Origin: Lachnospiraceae bacterium
GTDB lineage: Bacteria; Bacillota; Clostridia; Lachnospirales; Lachnospiraceae
Assembly (NCBI GenBank): GCA_017480195.1
Contig: JAFVBE010000003.1
Span: forward strand, 1 to 64,000
Length of the DNA: 64,000 nucleotides
Direction of reading: 5' to 3'
The translations under genes were made by a program, and so were the position numbers. Numbering within the stretch: position 1 is the first letter of the stretch; each line of letters begins with the position of its first letter. This document shows, one piece after another, positions 36,784 to 45,171 of this stretch. Under the pieces are notes generated by a model, which saw only the letters and a list, made by a program, of their open reading frames with translations, searched no databases and had not been told where the DNA came from.

Positions 36784-36844
36784 ATTTGACACAATCAATG
36801 TGGCATGTAGGCTATTATTTTAGATACAGTGAGGAGTGGTTGTT

Positions 36845-37117
36845 ATGAAAATTAAAACTTATGATGAAGCTATTCTTAGAATAAAGGAATTAGAAGAGGA
36901 AAATAAACAGCTTAGAGCTGAGAATGAGGAGTTAAAAAATCGTAAAATGAGTGGCAGAAAGAAGCATAATGATAAGTGGATGGCTTCCTATAATGACTTT
37001 GCTATTCTGCATGAAAAAGGGGTGACTATTATTGAAAACGCGAAAGCAAATAATATCAGTGTTCGTACTGCATATAGGTATAAGGCTTATTATGATGCTT
37101 TGAAAAATAAGTCGTAA
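36845..37117 (+). CDS. Small coiled-coil/HTH protein
   Basis: 90 residues from ATG 36845, six bases after GAGGAG. Residues 5-35 form a Glu/Lys-rich coiled coil (ILRIKELEEENKQLRAENEE). The C-terminal half reads like a resolvase-type helix-turn-helix (GVTIIENAKANNISVRTAYRYKAYY). There is no catalytic domain. The stop lies 14 bp before the RhuM gene, so the two are probably one unit. It may be a dimeric DNA-binding regulator of it (inference). Confidence 0.75.
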   Translation: MKIKTYDEAILRIKELEEENKQLRAENEELKNRKMSGRKKHNDKWMASYNDFAILHEKGVTIIENAKANNISVRTAYRYKAYYDALKNKS

Positions 37118-37131
37118 ATCGGAGGAAAATT

Positions 37132-38142
37132 ATGGGAGAACAAAATAGAGGAGAGGTAATTATATATCAGACGGAAGATGGTTTGACTAAAATTAGTGTA
37201 AGTATGCAAGATGAAACAGTGTGGCTTTCTCTTGAACAGATGTCAGAGTTATTTCAGAGAGATAAGTCAACAATCTCAAGGCATATAAAGAATATTTTTG
37301 CTGAAGGTGAGTTGATACAAAATTCAGTTGTTGCAAATTTTGCAACAACTGCCACTGATGGAAAAACATATCAGGTGGATTATTATAATTTGGATGTCAT
37401 AATTTCTGTCGGTTATCGTGTGAAATCCATTCGAGGTACACAATTTAGGATATGGGCAAATACAGTTTTAAAAGAATACATAATAAAAGGCTTTGCGATG
37501 GACGATGAACGACTCAAAGGCAACGGAGGAGGAAATTATTGGAAAGAACTTCTTGGTCGTATAAGGGATATTCGTTCATCTGAAAAGGTAATGTATCGTC
37601 AGGTGCTTGATTTATATGCGACAAGTGTAGATTATGATCCTCATAGTGAGGAATCAATCAGGTTTTTTAAGATTGTTCAGAATAAGCTGCATTATGCGGC
37701 TCATGGACATACAGCCGCAGAGGTAATTTATGAACGCGCGGACGCAGAGAAGCCATTTATGGGTCTTACTTCATTTTCGGGAGAATTACCATCTATAAAA
37801 GACATTGGTATAGCTAAAAATTATCTTAAAGAGGATGAGATTAGGATATTAAATAATTTAGTTTCAGGTTATTTTGATTTGGCGGAAATTAATGCGATAG
37901 AGCACAAACCGATGTATATGAGTGACTATGTTAATCAGTTAGACGCAGTCCTTACATCAGGCAATAGAAAGCTTCTCAATGATGCAGGTACAGTAAGTCA
38001 TGAGCAGGCTATGAAGAAAGCAAATGATGAATATAGAAAATACCAGAGCAATACCATATCCCCTGTTGAAAGGGCATATATAGACAGCTTGAAGGTAACA
38101 GAGAAAGAGGTTAAAAAGAATATAAGAGAAAATAAGAAATAA
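37132..38142 (+). CDS. RhuM-family protein
   Basis: 336 residues matching the RhuM family: IIYQTEDGLTKISVSMQDETVWLSLEQMSELF, then FQRDKSTISRHIKNIF (an HTH-like segment), VVANFATTATDGKTYQVDYYNLDVIISVGYRVKS and RGTQFRIWAN. The C-terminal half is helical. RhuM was first noted on a Salmonella pathogenicity island. Relatives are scattered on mobile DNA and near defence or toxin-type genes, with no fixed activity known. GGAGGAAA precedes the ATG. The coding sequence is intact. Confidence 0.9.
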   Translation: MGEQNRGEVIIYQTEDGLTKISVSMQDETVWLSLEQMSELFQRDKSTISRHIKNIFAEGELIQNSVVANFATTATDGKTYQVDYYNLDVIISVGYRVKSIRGTQFRIWANTVLKEYIIKGFAMDDERLKGNGGGNYWKELLGRIRDIRSSEKVMYRQVLDLYATSVDYDPHSEESIRFFKIVQNKLHYAAHGHTAAEVIYERADAEKPFMGLTSFSGELPSIKDIGIAKNYLKEDEIRILNNLVSGYFDLAEINAIEHKPMYMSDYVNQLDAVLTSGNRKLLNDAGTVSHEQAMKKANDEYRKYQSNTISPVERAYIDSLKVTEKEVKKNIRENKK

Positions 38143-38281
38143 AAAGCGAAGTAATTTTTAACAAAACAGAAACATTTCGCAAACAATCCAAAAACATTTC
38201 CCCTGTAATATAAGGCTAATAAATGAACCAAGAAGTGTCATGAAGATAGACACCATGTCAAATATAATGGAGGGAAATGTT

Positions 38282-39298
38282 ATGAAGAATAGAATTTATT
38301 TAGTTACAGGAGCAGCAGGATTTCTTGGAGGAACAATATGCAGACAGCTTGTAGAAAGAGGAGAGAGAGTAAGGGCGTTCGTTCTGCCGAACGACAAGGC
38401 TATTAAATATGTGCCGAGAGAGGCTGAGATAGTAGAAGGAGATTTGTGCGATATAGAGTCACTTGAAAGATTTTTTTCAGTTCCAAAAAATCTTGAAGTA
38501 ATTGTTATGCATATCGCAAGTATCGTAACGGTAAATCCTGATTATAATCAGAAGGTTATGGATGTAAATGTAGGCGGTACTAAAAATATTATAGATATGT
38601 GTAAAAAATATAATTGCAGCAAACTCGTGTATTGCAGCAGCACAGGTGCTATACCGGAGCTTCCGAAGGGAGAAAAGATTGCTGAGACAGAGGATTTTCA
38701 TACCTTAGATCCTGAAAAGGTTGTGGGATGTTACAGTCAGTCAAAGGCTCAGGCAACACAGCTTGTACTTGATGCAGCAAAGGAAGGACTTAATGCGTGC
38801 GTAGTTCATCCAAGCGGTATACTCGGACCGGAGGATTTTGGGGTTGGCGAGACTACCTCAACATTAATTAAGATAATAAATGGTGAGATGCCGGCGGGTA
38901 TCGCAGGTTCCTTTAACCTATGTGATGTAAGAGATCTTGCAAAAGGTGCGATATCTGCAGCAGATAAGGGTAGACAGGGCGAATGCTATATACTTGGAAA
39001 TGATGAGGTATCATTTAAGGATTTTGCAAAGCTTGTGTCTGAAGAAAGCGGTTGTAAGGGTGTGAAATTTTTCCTGCCGCTTGGTATGGCTAATGTTTTG
39101 GCTAAACTTATGGAAAAGAAGGCAGAGAAAAAGGGAGAAAAGCCTATTATGACTACATTTTCAGTATATAATCTTGCAAGAAACAATGATTTTGATTCAA
39201 GCAAGGCTAAGAAAGAATTGGGATATAAGACAAGGTCATACAGAGAAACCATAAGAGACGAAATTGACTGGCTTAAATGTGCCGGTATGATAGCTTAA
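38282..39298 (+). CDS. NAD-dependent epimerase/dehydratase (extended SDR)
   Basis: 338 residues from ATG 38282, with GGAGG 8 bp before it; upstream ATGs lack ribosome sites. Nucleotide motif TGAAGFLGG (about 8-16). The catalytic triad appears as Ser in YCSSTG and YSQSKAQ (Tyr-x-x-x-Lys). The HPSGILGP segment is like that of dihydroflavonol-reductase-type SDRs. Substrate unknown. Confidence 0.9.
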   Translation: MKNRIYLVTGAAGFLGGTICRQLVERGERVRAFVLPNDKAIKYVPREAEIVEGDLCDIESLERFFSVPKNLEVIVMHIASIVTVNPDYNQKVMDVNVGGTKNIIDMCKKYNCSKLVYCSSTGAIPELPKGEKIAETEDFHTLDPEKVVGCYSQSKAQATQLVLDAAKEGLNACVVHPSGILGPEDFGVGETTSTLIKIINGEMPAGIAGSFNLCDVRDLAKGAISAADKGRQGECYILGNDEVSFKDFAKLVSEESGCKGVKFFLPLGMANVLAKLMEKKAEKKGEKPIMTTFSVYNLARNNDFDSSKAKKELGYKTRSYRETIRDEIDWLKCAGMIA

Positions 39299-39411
39299 TG
39301 GGAGGAAATAATTATAAGAAATAATAAGCATTTTACATTATTTTAGATGATGAAGTATATGCCTTTTGGTCAGAAAATGTTGTAATATATAAAATTAGTT
39401 TGAAAATATAT

Positions 39412-39442
39412 CCCTCGTATGTAATAATTAAACATACGAGGG
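39412..39442 (+). promoter_or_regulatory. Hairpin that covers the downstream ribosome site
   Basis: CCCTCGTATGT (39412-39422) pairs perfectly with ACATACGAGGG (39432-39442) around 9 nt. The 3' arm contains most of the GAGGGGG ribosome site for ATG 39453, and GATTTTTG follows. It could act as a terminator for the epimerase gene and a translation switch for the hydrolase. Confidence 0.6.
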
Positions 39443-39452
39443 GGATTTTTGT

Positions 39453-40664
39453 ATGGACGATAAGCGCACAGAGAAAAATCAGACATTGAAAAGATTAAAC
39501 ATACTTGGGATTGGTAATAAGCTGCTGTTAATCTTTATAATATCAGTCTTTATAATAGGCATCGGACTTGTTGTGATGATTGCACAGGATGGGATAAAAG
39601 AGGTTTTCAAGCAAAACTGGGTATGGATACTTATTGTAGTATTAATAGAGGTTATCGTATTCTGGACCGGAATTATTATGGTCTATCTTACTTCCGTACA
39701 GCTTGGTATAAAGATGAGGATAATCGGAATTATATGCGGTATGATTCCTATTGCACATCTGATTGCGCTTGCCGTAATAATCAGAATTACAGGAAATGAA
39801 GCAAGGTTCGAGAAAAAGAAACTAAAGCTCAATAAGAAAAGACATGAGCAGCAGATATGCAAGACAAAATATCCTATACTTATGGTACACGGAGTTTTCT
39901 TCAGTGATTCCAAGTATCTTAATTACTGGGGCAGAATACCGAAGGAGCTTTCTGAAAATGGAGCGACGATATATTACGGAGAGCATCAGTCTGCGGCAGC
40001 AGTTACGGACAGTGCAAAGGAGCTTGCTGCAAGGATAAGGCAGATAGTAGAGGAGACTGGATGTGAAAAGGTAAATGTTATCGCTCATTCCAAGGGTGGT
40101 CTGGATATAAAAACGGCTGTTGCAACCACAGATATAGCACCTTATGTGGCATCAATCACCACTGTAAATACCCCACACAGAGGATGCGAATTCGCAGATT
40201 ATCTGATGGGTAAGGCTCCACAGGGATTAAAGGATAAGGTAGCATCTGCTTATAATTCCACACTTAAAAAGCTTGGAGATGATAATCCTGATTTTATAGC
40301 GGCAGTCACAGACCTTACTGCCACAGGCTGCAGTGAGATAACCAAGCTTACCGAAGGCTATGATTATAAGGGCGCGGGAATATATACGCAGAGTATAGGC
40401 TCCGTAATGAAGGTGGCGACAAGCGGGGCATTTCCACTTAACATGAGTTATCATCTGGTTAAGCATTTTGATGGCAGGAATGACGGACTTGTAGGTGAAG
40501 ATTCATTCCAATGGGGAGAAGACTATACATTTCTTGAGAATAAATATAAAAGAGGTATATCTCATGGTGATATGATAGACCTTAACCGTGAGAATATCAA
40601 AGGCTTTGATGTGAGAGAATTTTATGTAAAGCTGGTGGAGAAGCTTAAGGAGAGAGGGTTGTAA
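39453..40664 (+). CDS. Membrane-anchored alpha/beta hydrolase (lipase-like)
   Basis: 403 residues. Two or three membrane helices (about 22-45, 54-80, 85-110) precede a cytoplasmic or surface domain that starts YPILMVHGVFFSDSKY (oxyanion-hole HG). The nucleophile elbow is IAHSKGG with Ser, and an Asp and a His follow (NDGLVGEDS, GISHGDMIDL). It resembles bacterial triacylglycerol lipases with a GHSxG-like elbow, here AHSKG. Substrate unknown. The ribosome site is in the preceding hairpin. Confidence 0.85.
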   Translation: MDDKRTEKNQTLKRLNILGIGNKLLLIFIISVFIIGIGLVVMIAQDGIKEVFKQNWVWILIVVLIEVIVFWTGIIMVYLTSVQLGIKMRIIGIICGMIPIAHLIALAVIIRITGNEARFEKKKLKLNKKRHEQQICKTKYPILMVHGVFFSDSKYLNYWGRIPKELSENGATIYYGEHQSAAAVTDSAKELAARIRQIVEETGCEKVNVIAHSKGGLDIKTAVATTDIAPYVASITTVNTPHRGCEFADYLMGKAPQGLKDKVASAYNSTLKKLGDDNPDFIAAVTDLTATGCSEITKLTEGYDYKGAGIYTQSIGSVMKVATSGAFPLNMSYHLVKHFDGRNDGLVGEDSFQWGEDYTFLENKYKRGISHGDMIDLNRENIKGFDVREFYVKLVEKLKERGL

Positions 40665-40685
40665 AGAAAATTTTATAAGGTAGTT

Positions 40686-40734
40686 AAAAAACTGTTACAT
40701 TAGATGAATTATTTATTTGATGTGACAGTTTTTT
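40686..40734 (+). terminator. Terminator after the hydrolase
   Basis: AAAAAACTGTTACAT pairs with ATGTGACAGTTTTTT (one G-T pair); the 3' arm supplies the T-run. Symmetric, so it can work in both directions. Confidence 0.85.
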
Positions 40735-40820
40735 AATTTTTGAACCTTTTTTACAGTTCATTACAATATATAATTGAAGGGGCAAAAAGGCTCCTGTAAA
40801 GACGTCTTGAAGGTGCAAAT

Positions 40821-41017
40821 ATGAATTATACGGATTTGGAAAACTTTATGGAGGTATATGGACAAGATATTATGTTTCCTGCAGGGAAGATCGAATGAGT
40901 GAAAATCTAAGCTGGTCTACATCGGAAGATGGCTTGAGCGACATTATTATTGAGACACATACACTCAATGAAGATGGTACGGTTACATTTGTAATATATG
41001 TACCAAAGCTTGATTAA
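40821..41017 (+). pseudogene. Small remnant or frameshifted ORF
   Basis: ATG 40821 (GAAGGTG upstream) opens 25 codons to TGA 40898. A second frame opens at ATG 40895, overlapping that stop, and gives 40 codons (MSENLSWSTSEDGLSDIII, ending VPKLD). The second frame is open back to 40811 and reads protein-like there too, with no start codon. This fits either a 5'-truncated gene or a one-base shift near 40850. A terminator at 41038 follows. Not recognised. Confidence 0.4.
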
Positions 41018-41037
41018 AAATAATTCCATATAGTATA

Positions 41038-41072
41038 TAAATGGCACTTAGCGAAGGCTGAGTGTCATTTTT
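41038..41072 (+). terminator. Terminator after the remnant ORF
   Basis: AAATGGCACT pairs with AGTGTCATTT (one G-T pair) and is followed by T's. Confidence 0.75.
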
Positions 41073-41101
41073 ACTTTAGAAAAAGGGGCAAATCACCCCA
41101 A

Positions 41102-41785
41102 TTATAATTTCATTTTTCGGATATGCTTAAGATAATTTTTCTTGAAATCTCTGACAGTATCAAAAAAATCAAGTTCTGATTTTGTGAATGAATTATGTTC
41201 TGCTTTATCTGCCAAGAGTTCCACTGTACAGATTAAGTCTGCAACTTGAAACAGCTTATAATCGACAGGTTGTACTTTTCGCATTTCTACATCAGTAAAC
41301 AAAGTATTGAATACTGAAGTAATAATTCGTGTCAACTGAGTCTGTCCATTATCATAGTAGACAATAATCTTACTAAAACTATTCCAAAATTCATCACGAG
41401 AATGAAGTTCTTGCGAGATTAGTTTACTAAGCTTTGCAGTCAAAATTATTTCGTCAGCACATTCTGATTTATTGACACGAACTGTGAAGTATTTGATTGG
41501 AAGATGTATAGCAAAATAATAAAGTACATTAAATAAATGTTTCCTATCTTCAACTAAATCATTTGAATATATACTTTCACGTCTGATAAGAGGACCGGTA
41601 TGTATAGCGTGGTCTGTATATCCTAAATTAGATGTCCTGTATTCTAATCCTTGTATTTTATCTGCTATATCATCTTCTTGATTGTGAAGAACTATTGTTA
41701 CATAGTAGTAGGGCGAGTGATAGTCATATGGACCAAAATCTCCGCTCTCATCTATGAAACAACTTAGAATCTTTTGCGAAATCAT
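41102..41785 (-). CDS. DUF3800-family protein
   Basis: 227 residues. It has the family's opening signature ILSCFIDESGDFG, with the two acidic residues thought to form an RNase-H-like metal site, and a later Asp in IIVYYDNGQTQLTRI plus QVADLICTVE near the C-terminus. The fold is predicted to be RNase-H-like; activity is undefined. AAGGGA precedes ATG 41785. The 5' leader carries strong RNA hairpins. The gene is isolated, between convergent remnant DNA and the divergent blaI. Confidence 0.85.
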   Translation of the reverse strand: MISQKILSCFIDESGDFGPYDYHSPYYYVTIVLHNQEDDIADKIQGLEYRTSNLGYTDHAIHTGPLIRRESIYSNDLVEDRKHLFNVLYYFAIHLPIKYFTVRVNKSECADEIILTAKLSKLISQELHSRDEFWNSFSKIIVYYDNGQTQLTRIITSVFNTLFTDVEMRKVQPVDYKLFQVADLICTVELLADKAEHNSFTKSELDFFDTVRDFKKNYLKHIRKMKL

Positions 41786-41810
41786 ATTTACTTTCCCTTA
41801 AAAATGAAAT

Positions 41811-41868
41811 TGGCGGGGGTTTCCCCCGCCGCTTGGTGGACCAGGGTCTTTCGACCAGCCCTATAACT
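41811..41868 (-). ncRNA. Structured RNA leader of the DUF3800 gene
   Basis: On the minus strand the leader holds GGTC-GAAA-GACC (41856-41845; a GNRA tetraloop), flanked by a duplicated CTGGTC, then a very stable GGCGGGGG-AAA-CCCCCGCC hairpin (41830-41812). About 26 nt then lead to the ATG. Several 'DUF3800' RNA motifs upstream of such genes have been reported from comparative genomics. Which of them, if any, this matches needs a covariance search. Confidence 0.6.
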
Positions 41869-41874
41869 ACTCTT

Positions 41875-41903
41875 ACTGTAGCATAAAAACAGATTAATTT
41901 CAA
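41875..41903 (-). promoter_or_regulatory. Promoter of the DUF3800 leader
   Basis: Minus-strand TTGAAA (41903-41898), 17-bp spacer, TACAGT (41880-41875). The start point would fall near 41868, just before the first hairpin. Confidence 0.5.
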
Positions 41904-42087
41904 TATATTTACTGAAAAATTAAAAATAAACTATACACTTTAGCTTTTAGATATATTAGCAGTTTTATTATTAAATTGCAATAGGAAAGTGCTGCCATTA
42001 TTAAGATACTCATAAATCTATAAAATGTTATATATTTGATTTTGTATAGAGATTGTGATGCTGAGAAAATGCTTTTAATTTTATAGG

Positions 42088-42116
42088 TTGACAAATGTAA
42101 AACAAAGTGATATAGT
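42088..42116 (+). promoter_or_regulatory. blaI promoter
   Basis: Consensus TTGACA (42088-42093), 17-bp spacer, TATAGT (42111-42116). Confidence 0.85.
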
Positions 42117-42139
42117 TTGGTGTACAAAAGTAAACCAAA
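42116..42139 (+). promoter_or_regulatory. Probable BlaI-type operator (autoregulation)
   Basis: TTTGGTGTAC-AAAA-GTAAACCAAA is a dyad with one mismatch. It starts at the end of the -10 and covers the transcription start. It holds the TAC...GTA core typical of BlaI/MecI sites. A repressor bound here would block its own operon. Confidence 0.75.
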
Positions 42140-42155
42140 TTATACGGAGGATATT

Positions 42156-42518
42156 ATGACAAAGTTATCAGATGCAGAATGGAAGATTATATCTTTTTTG
42201 TGGAATAACCCGCCTATGACATTGATGGAGATTACGAAGGCTTTGGAGAATGAGACAGGATGGAGCAAGTCTACGGTTATTACGTTATTGAAGAGGATGG
42301 AGGAAAAGAGAGCTATAAGCCATGAGGAAAAGGGCAGAACTAAATATTTTTATCCGATATTAGAAAAAAATCAGGTTAATCTTGAGGAGACTAAGAGCTT
42401 TCTCGATAAGGTTTATAGTGGCAGAGTCGGACTTATGATATCCAATATGATTAAGCAGGAGGCTCTGTCAGAGGAGGAGATAAAGGAGCTTTACACGATT
42501 TTGAAGGGGGACAAGTGA
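42156..42518 (+). CDS. BlaI/MecI-family repressor
   Basis: 120 residues from ATG 42156 (GGAGG six bases upstream). A winged-helix domain (LSDAEWKIISFLWNNPPMTLMEI, WSKSTVITLLKRMEEKRAI) is followed by a C-terminal dimerisation/cleavage region. In this family the repressor is inactivated by cleavage triggered by the partner M56 sensor, whose gene overlaps this stop codon. No beta-lactamase gene follows, so the operon answers some other envelope signal. Confidence 0.93.
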   Translation: MTKLSDAEWKIISFLWNNPPMTLMEITKALENETGWSKSTVITLLKRMEEKRAISHEEKGRTKYFYPILEKNQVNLEETKSFLDKVYSGRVGLMISNMIKQEALSEEEIKELYTILKGDK

Positions 42519-45031
42519 TGGCGAATTTTATAGGGTTAAATGTTCTTATGTTTGCGGTGCTGCTTATTCGCATACTTGCAGGCGATAAAATCAGTAAGAG
42601 ATTAAGATATGCCTTCTGGCTTGTGATACCGATTTTTATGCTGGTGTCTCCTTTTGTTGATTTGAAAAGTCCGATTCAGATTGAAGCCTTCTTCGGAAGA
42701 GAGATTGACAGTGATTCGGGAGAGGACAAAGCTGCGTCGGATATAGAAGAGTATGATACGGATAATTCAAATATACAGAATTCTGACATAGAGAGTTTAG
42801 GTGTAGAAAATCTGAACAATGAGGGTGAAGATACTGATATATATTCAGACGGTCAGAATATATCGGCTACAGATAATACAGGTCTGTCAAACAAAAGATA
42901 TAATGATAGGACAGGTAACGATAATAACGGTACATATAACATGGATAATAATAAAAATGCAGACAATCCGGATAATATTTCAGAGATATCGGATAATCCA
43001 AGCGGCAATATATCATATGTGGAAGTCGATACAACGAAGAACAGAAATGATATCCGAGACAAAATAATTAATTTTGCAGTAAAAATATTTAAAACCATAT
43101 GGTGCATATCCTCGCTGACAGTATTTATATGTATATTGGTATATAATCTCGGCTTTGTATATTATTGCAGGAAGAAGCGTTCATATTATGAGACGGACGA
43201 AAAAACGGGGATGAAGATTTATCAGATGCCTAATATAGAATCACCCTTCTTGCTTGGTAGAAGTATATATATTAATCCTGATATGCTTGAGGATGACAGT
43301 ATGTATCATTATGCAGTTACACATGAATATTGCCATTTCAAGCATGGAGATGCTTTCTGGTCAGTGATAAAATATATCGTATTTTCGATATATTGGTTTG
43401 ACCCGTTGGTATGGCTCTGTCTTAGCTTAGTCCACAGAGACAGTGAGATTGCCTGTGATGAAGAGGTTATAAAGGAGGTTGGCGAAGAACATAAAAATGA
43501 ATACGGCGAGACTTTAATCAGACTTCTTGCGACTGCCGATAATGGAAAAGGATATTTCAATATCTCGACTGCTATGAATGGTAAGAAGAGTATGATTAAG
43601 GAGCGGATTGAGAATATTTCTAAGAAACAGAATCATAAAAAAGCTGTAGCTGTAATTACTGTAATATGCCTTGTACTTATTACAGGCTGCTCGATGATAA
43701 ATCCATTCGTAAAGGAGAAAAGTAGAGAACAGTCAGATGTCACAAAGCAAGATGGTAATTCAGGCATAATAGATGGTGAAGCTGACAGAGAAGATAGCAA
43801 TAAAGGTGATATTAAGGACGATAATGCATCGTATAATGCAGATAACAATGCCGTTGATACGATTAATTCATCGGACACCGAGAACCTTCCGGTATATATA
43901 ACCGACAGTCTTGAAAACCTTAACTCACAAAAGGATATAGAAAGCTCATACGTAACAGAGATATATAACTTTATGAACCATTACTGGATAGACGAGGATG
44001 GCATACTGTGGGGAACAGGTCAAAATGACTGCGGACAGCTTGGGATAAATAATCCGTCAGATATAAATAATCTCGACCATAATTATTACGAGCCTGTAAA
44101 AATTGCAGAAGATGTAATGCATATTACATTAGATTCAAGTGGTTCATCTTTGATATATGTGACTAACGATCATAGATTATATGGCTTGGGTGCGAACAAT
44201 ATGGGCATGCTTATGCAGGAGGTTAATGAGTACGAGATGTTAAATCCTGACAGTAATATTGTATTTGAGCCATATCTTCTTATGGATAACGTGGTATTCG
44301 CATCTGCCGGAGGGCAAAGTGTGTGTGCTATAAAGGATAACGGAGATTTATACTGGTGGGGAGACATAATTGTAACAACATCTACAAATCGACTTCCTAA
44401 CAGATACACAGAATGGCCGTCTATGTATGAACCGGAGCCGAAGCTTATGCTCCATAATGTAAGATATGCGGTATCGGGTCTCTCGGTAGCAGCAGCCATA
44501 GATGAGGATAATAATCTGTGGCTCTGGGGCAATAATACATGGGGACAATGTGCACAGGATGTGGCAGAGATAAGCTACAGCAGGGAAGAGTCCGGTGATG
44601 TTAGCGTATCATTCAATGGGATTGATTTTGTCACAGAACCTGTGAAGGTCGCAACGGATGTTGAAATGGTGTGGGCTGATTCGCTTACCAAAGGGCAGAA
44701 TAGCTTTGATATAGCCGATTGGGAAGCGAAGGGATACTGGATAAATCCTTACGCAATGATAAGTAGTTATGATTATAATGTTTTTATCAGAAAAACCGAC
44801 GGACAGATGATGGCTTGCGGAATAGATATAGGTGAGGATACAAAGACTGCAGAAATATACGGAGATATCGGTCTTTCGGATGAAAATATAGCCGAATTCG
44901 GAGAGGATTTTTTTACTCACAGATATTCTACGGAATTTCTTTCGATTACAGTGAGAGAATATACGGACGAGGATAATCCCGAGACATATGAGACCGAAGA
45001 CGAAGTGATATTTTGTAATGATATAGAATAA
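42518..45031 (+). CDS. M56 (BlaR1-type) sensor peptidase with RCC1-like C-terminal domain
   Basis: About 837 residues. Membrane helices lie at about 4-22, 32-48 and 192-215, with a long acidic Asn/Asp-rich loop between (60-180). The zinc motif HEYCH is at 269-273, followed by SEIACDEEV. Another helix at 376-390 ends LITGC, which looks like a lipobox. After an acidic linker, residues 480-780 contain at least four RCC1-like blades (GILWGTGQNDCGQLG, RLYGLGANNMGML, DLYWWGD, NLWLWGNNTWGQC). Classical BlaR1 carries a penicillin-binding domain there. ATG overlaps the blaI stop; AAGGGGG precedes it. Confidence 0.88.
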   Translation: MANFIGLNVLMFAVLLIRILAGDKISKRLRYAFWLVIPIFMLVSPFVDLKSPIQIEAFFGREIDSDSGEDKAASDIEEYDTDNSNIQNSDIESLGVENLNNEGEDTDIYSDGQNISATDNTGLSNKRYNDRTGNDNNGTYNMDNNKNADNPDNISEISDNPSGNISYVEVDTTKNRNDIRDKIINFAVKIFKTIWCISSLTVFICILVYNLGFVYYCRKKRSYYETDEKTGMKIYQMPNIESPFLLGRSIYINPDMLEDDSMYHYAVTHEYCHFKHGDAFWSVIKYIVFSIYWFDPLVWLCLSLVHRDSEIACDEEVIKEVGEEHKNEYGETLIRLLATADNGKGYFNISTAMNGKKSMIKERIENISKKQNHKKAVAVITVICLVLITGCSMINPFVKEKSREQSDVTKQDGNSGIIDGEADREDSNKGDIKDDNASYNADNNAVDTINSSDTENLPVYITDSLENLNSQKDIESSYVTEIYNFMNHYWIDEDGILWGTGQNDCGQLGINNPSDINNLDHNYYEPVKIAEDVMHITLDSSGSSLIYVTNDHRLYGLGANNMGMLMQEVNEYEMLNPDSNIVFEPYLLMDNVVFASAGGQSVCAIKDNGDLYWWGDIIVTTSTNRLPNRYTEWPSMYEPEPKLMLHNVRYAVSGLSVAAAIDEDNNLWLWGNNTWGQCAQDVAEISYSREESGDVSVSFNGIDFVTEPVKVATDVEMVWADSLTKGQNSFDIADWEAKGYWINPYAMISSYDYNVFIRKTDGQMMACGIDIGEDTKTAEIYGDIGLSDENIAEFGEDFFTHRYSTEFLSITVREYTDEDNPETYETEDEVIFCNDIE

Positions 45032-45171
45032 TATTTATGTGATTGTCGGGAATAACAATAAAATGGATGGTAATACTTTGCGCATTATTGTCAAAGAAAT
45101 AAAATAATCAATGCACATTATAATTAATTATGATACAATAGCCTCATAATAAGATTACGGAGGTAGAAGAT

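Noticed and set aside
41812-41830. GC-rich hairpin as a plain terminator of the plus strand
   Set aside because: No T-run follows on that strand and no gene ends there; its place in the DUF3800 leader is the better reading.
42156-45031. Beta-lactam resistance operon
   Set aside because: BlaI and M56 proteins are present, but there is no beta-lactamase or PBP gene and the sensor domain differs.
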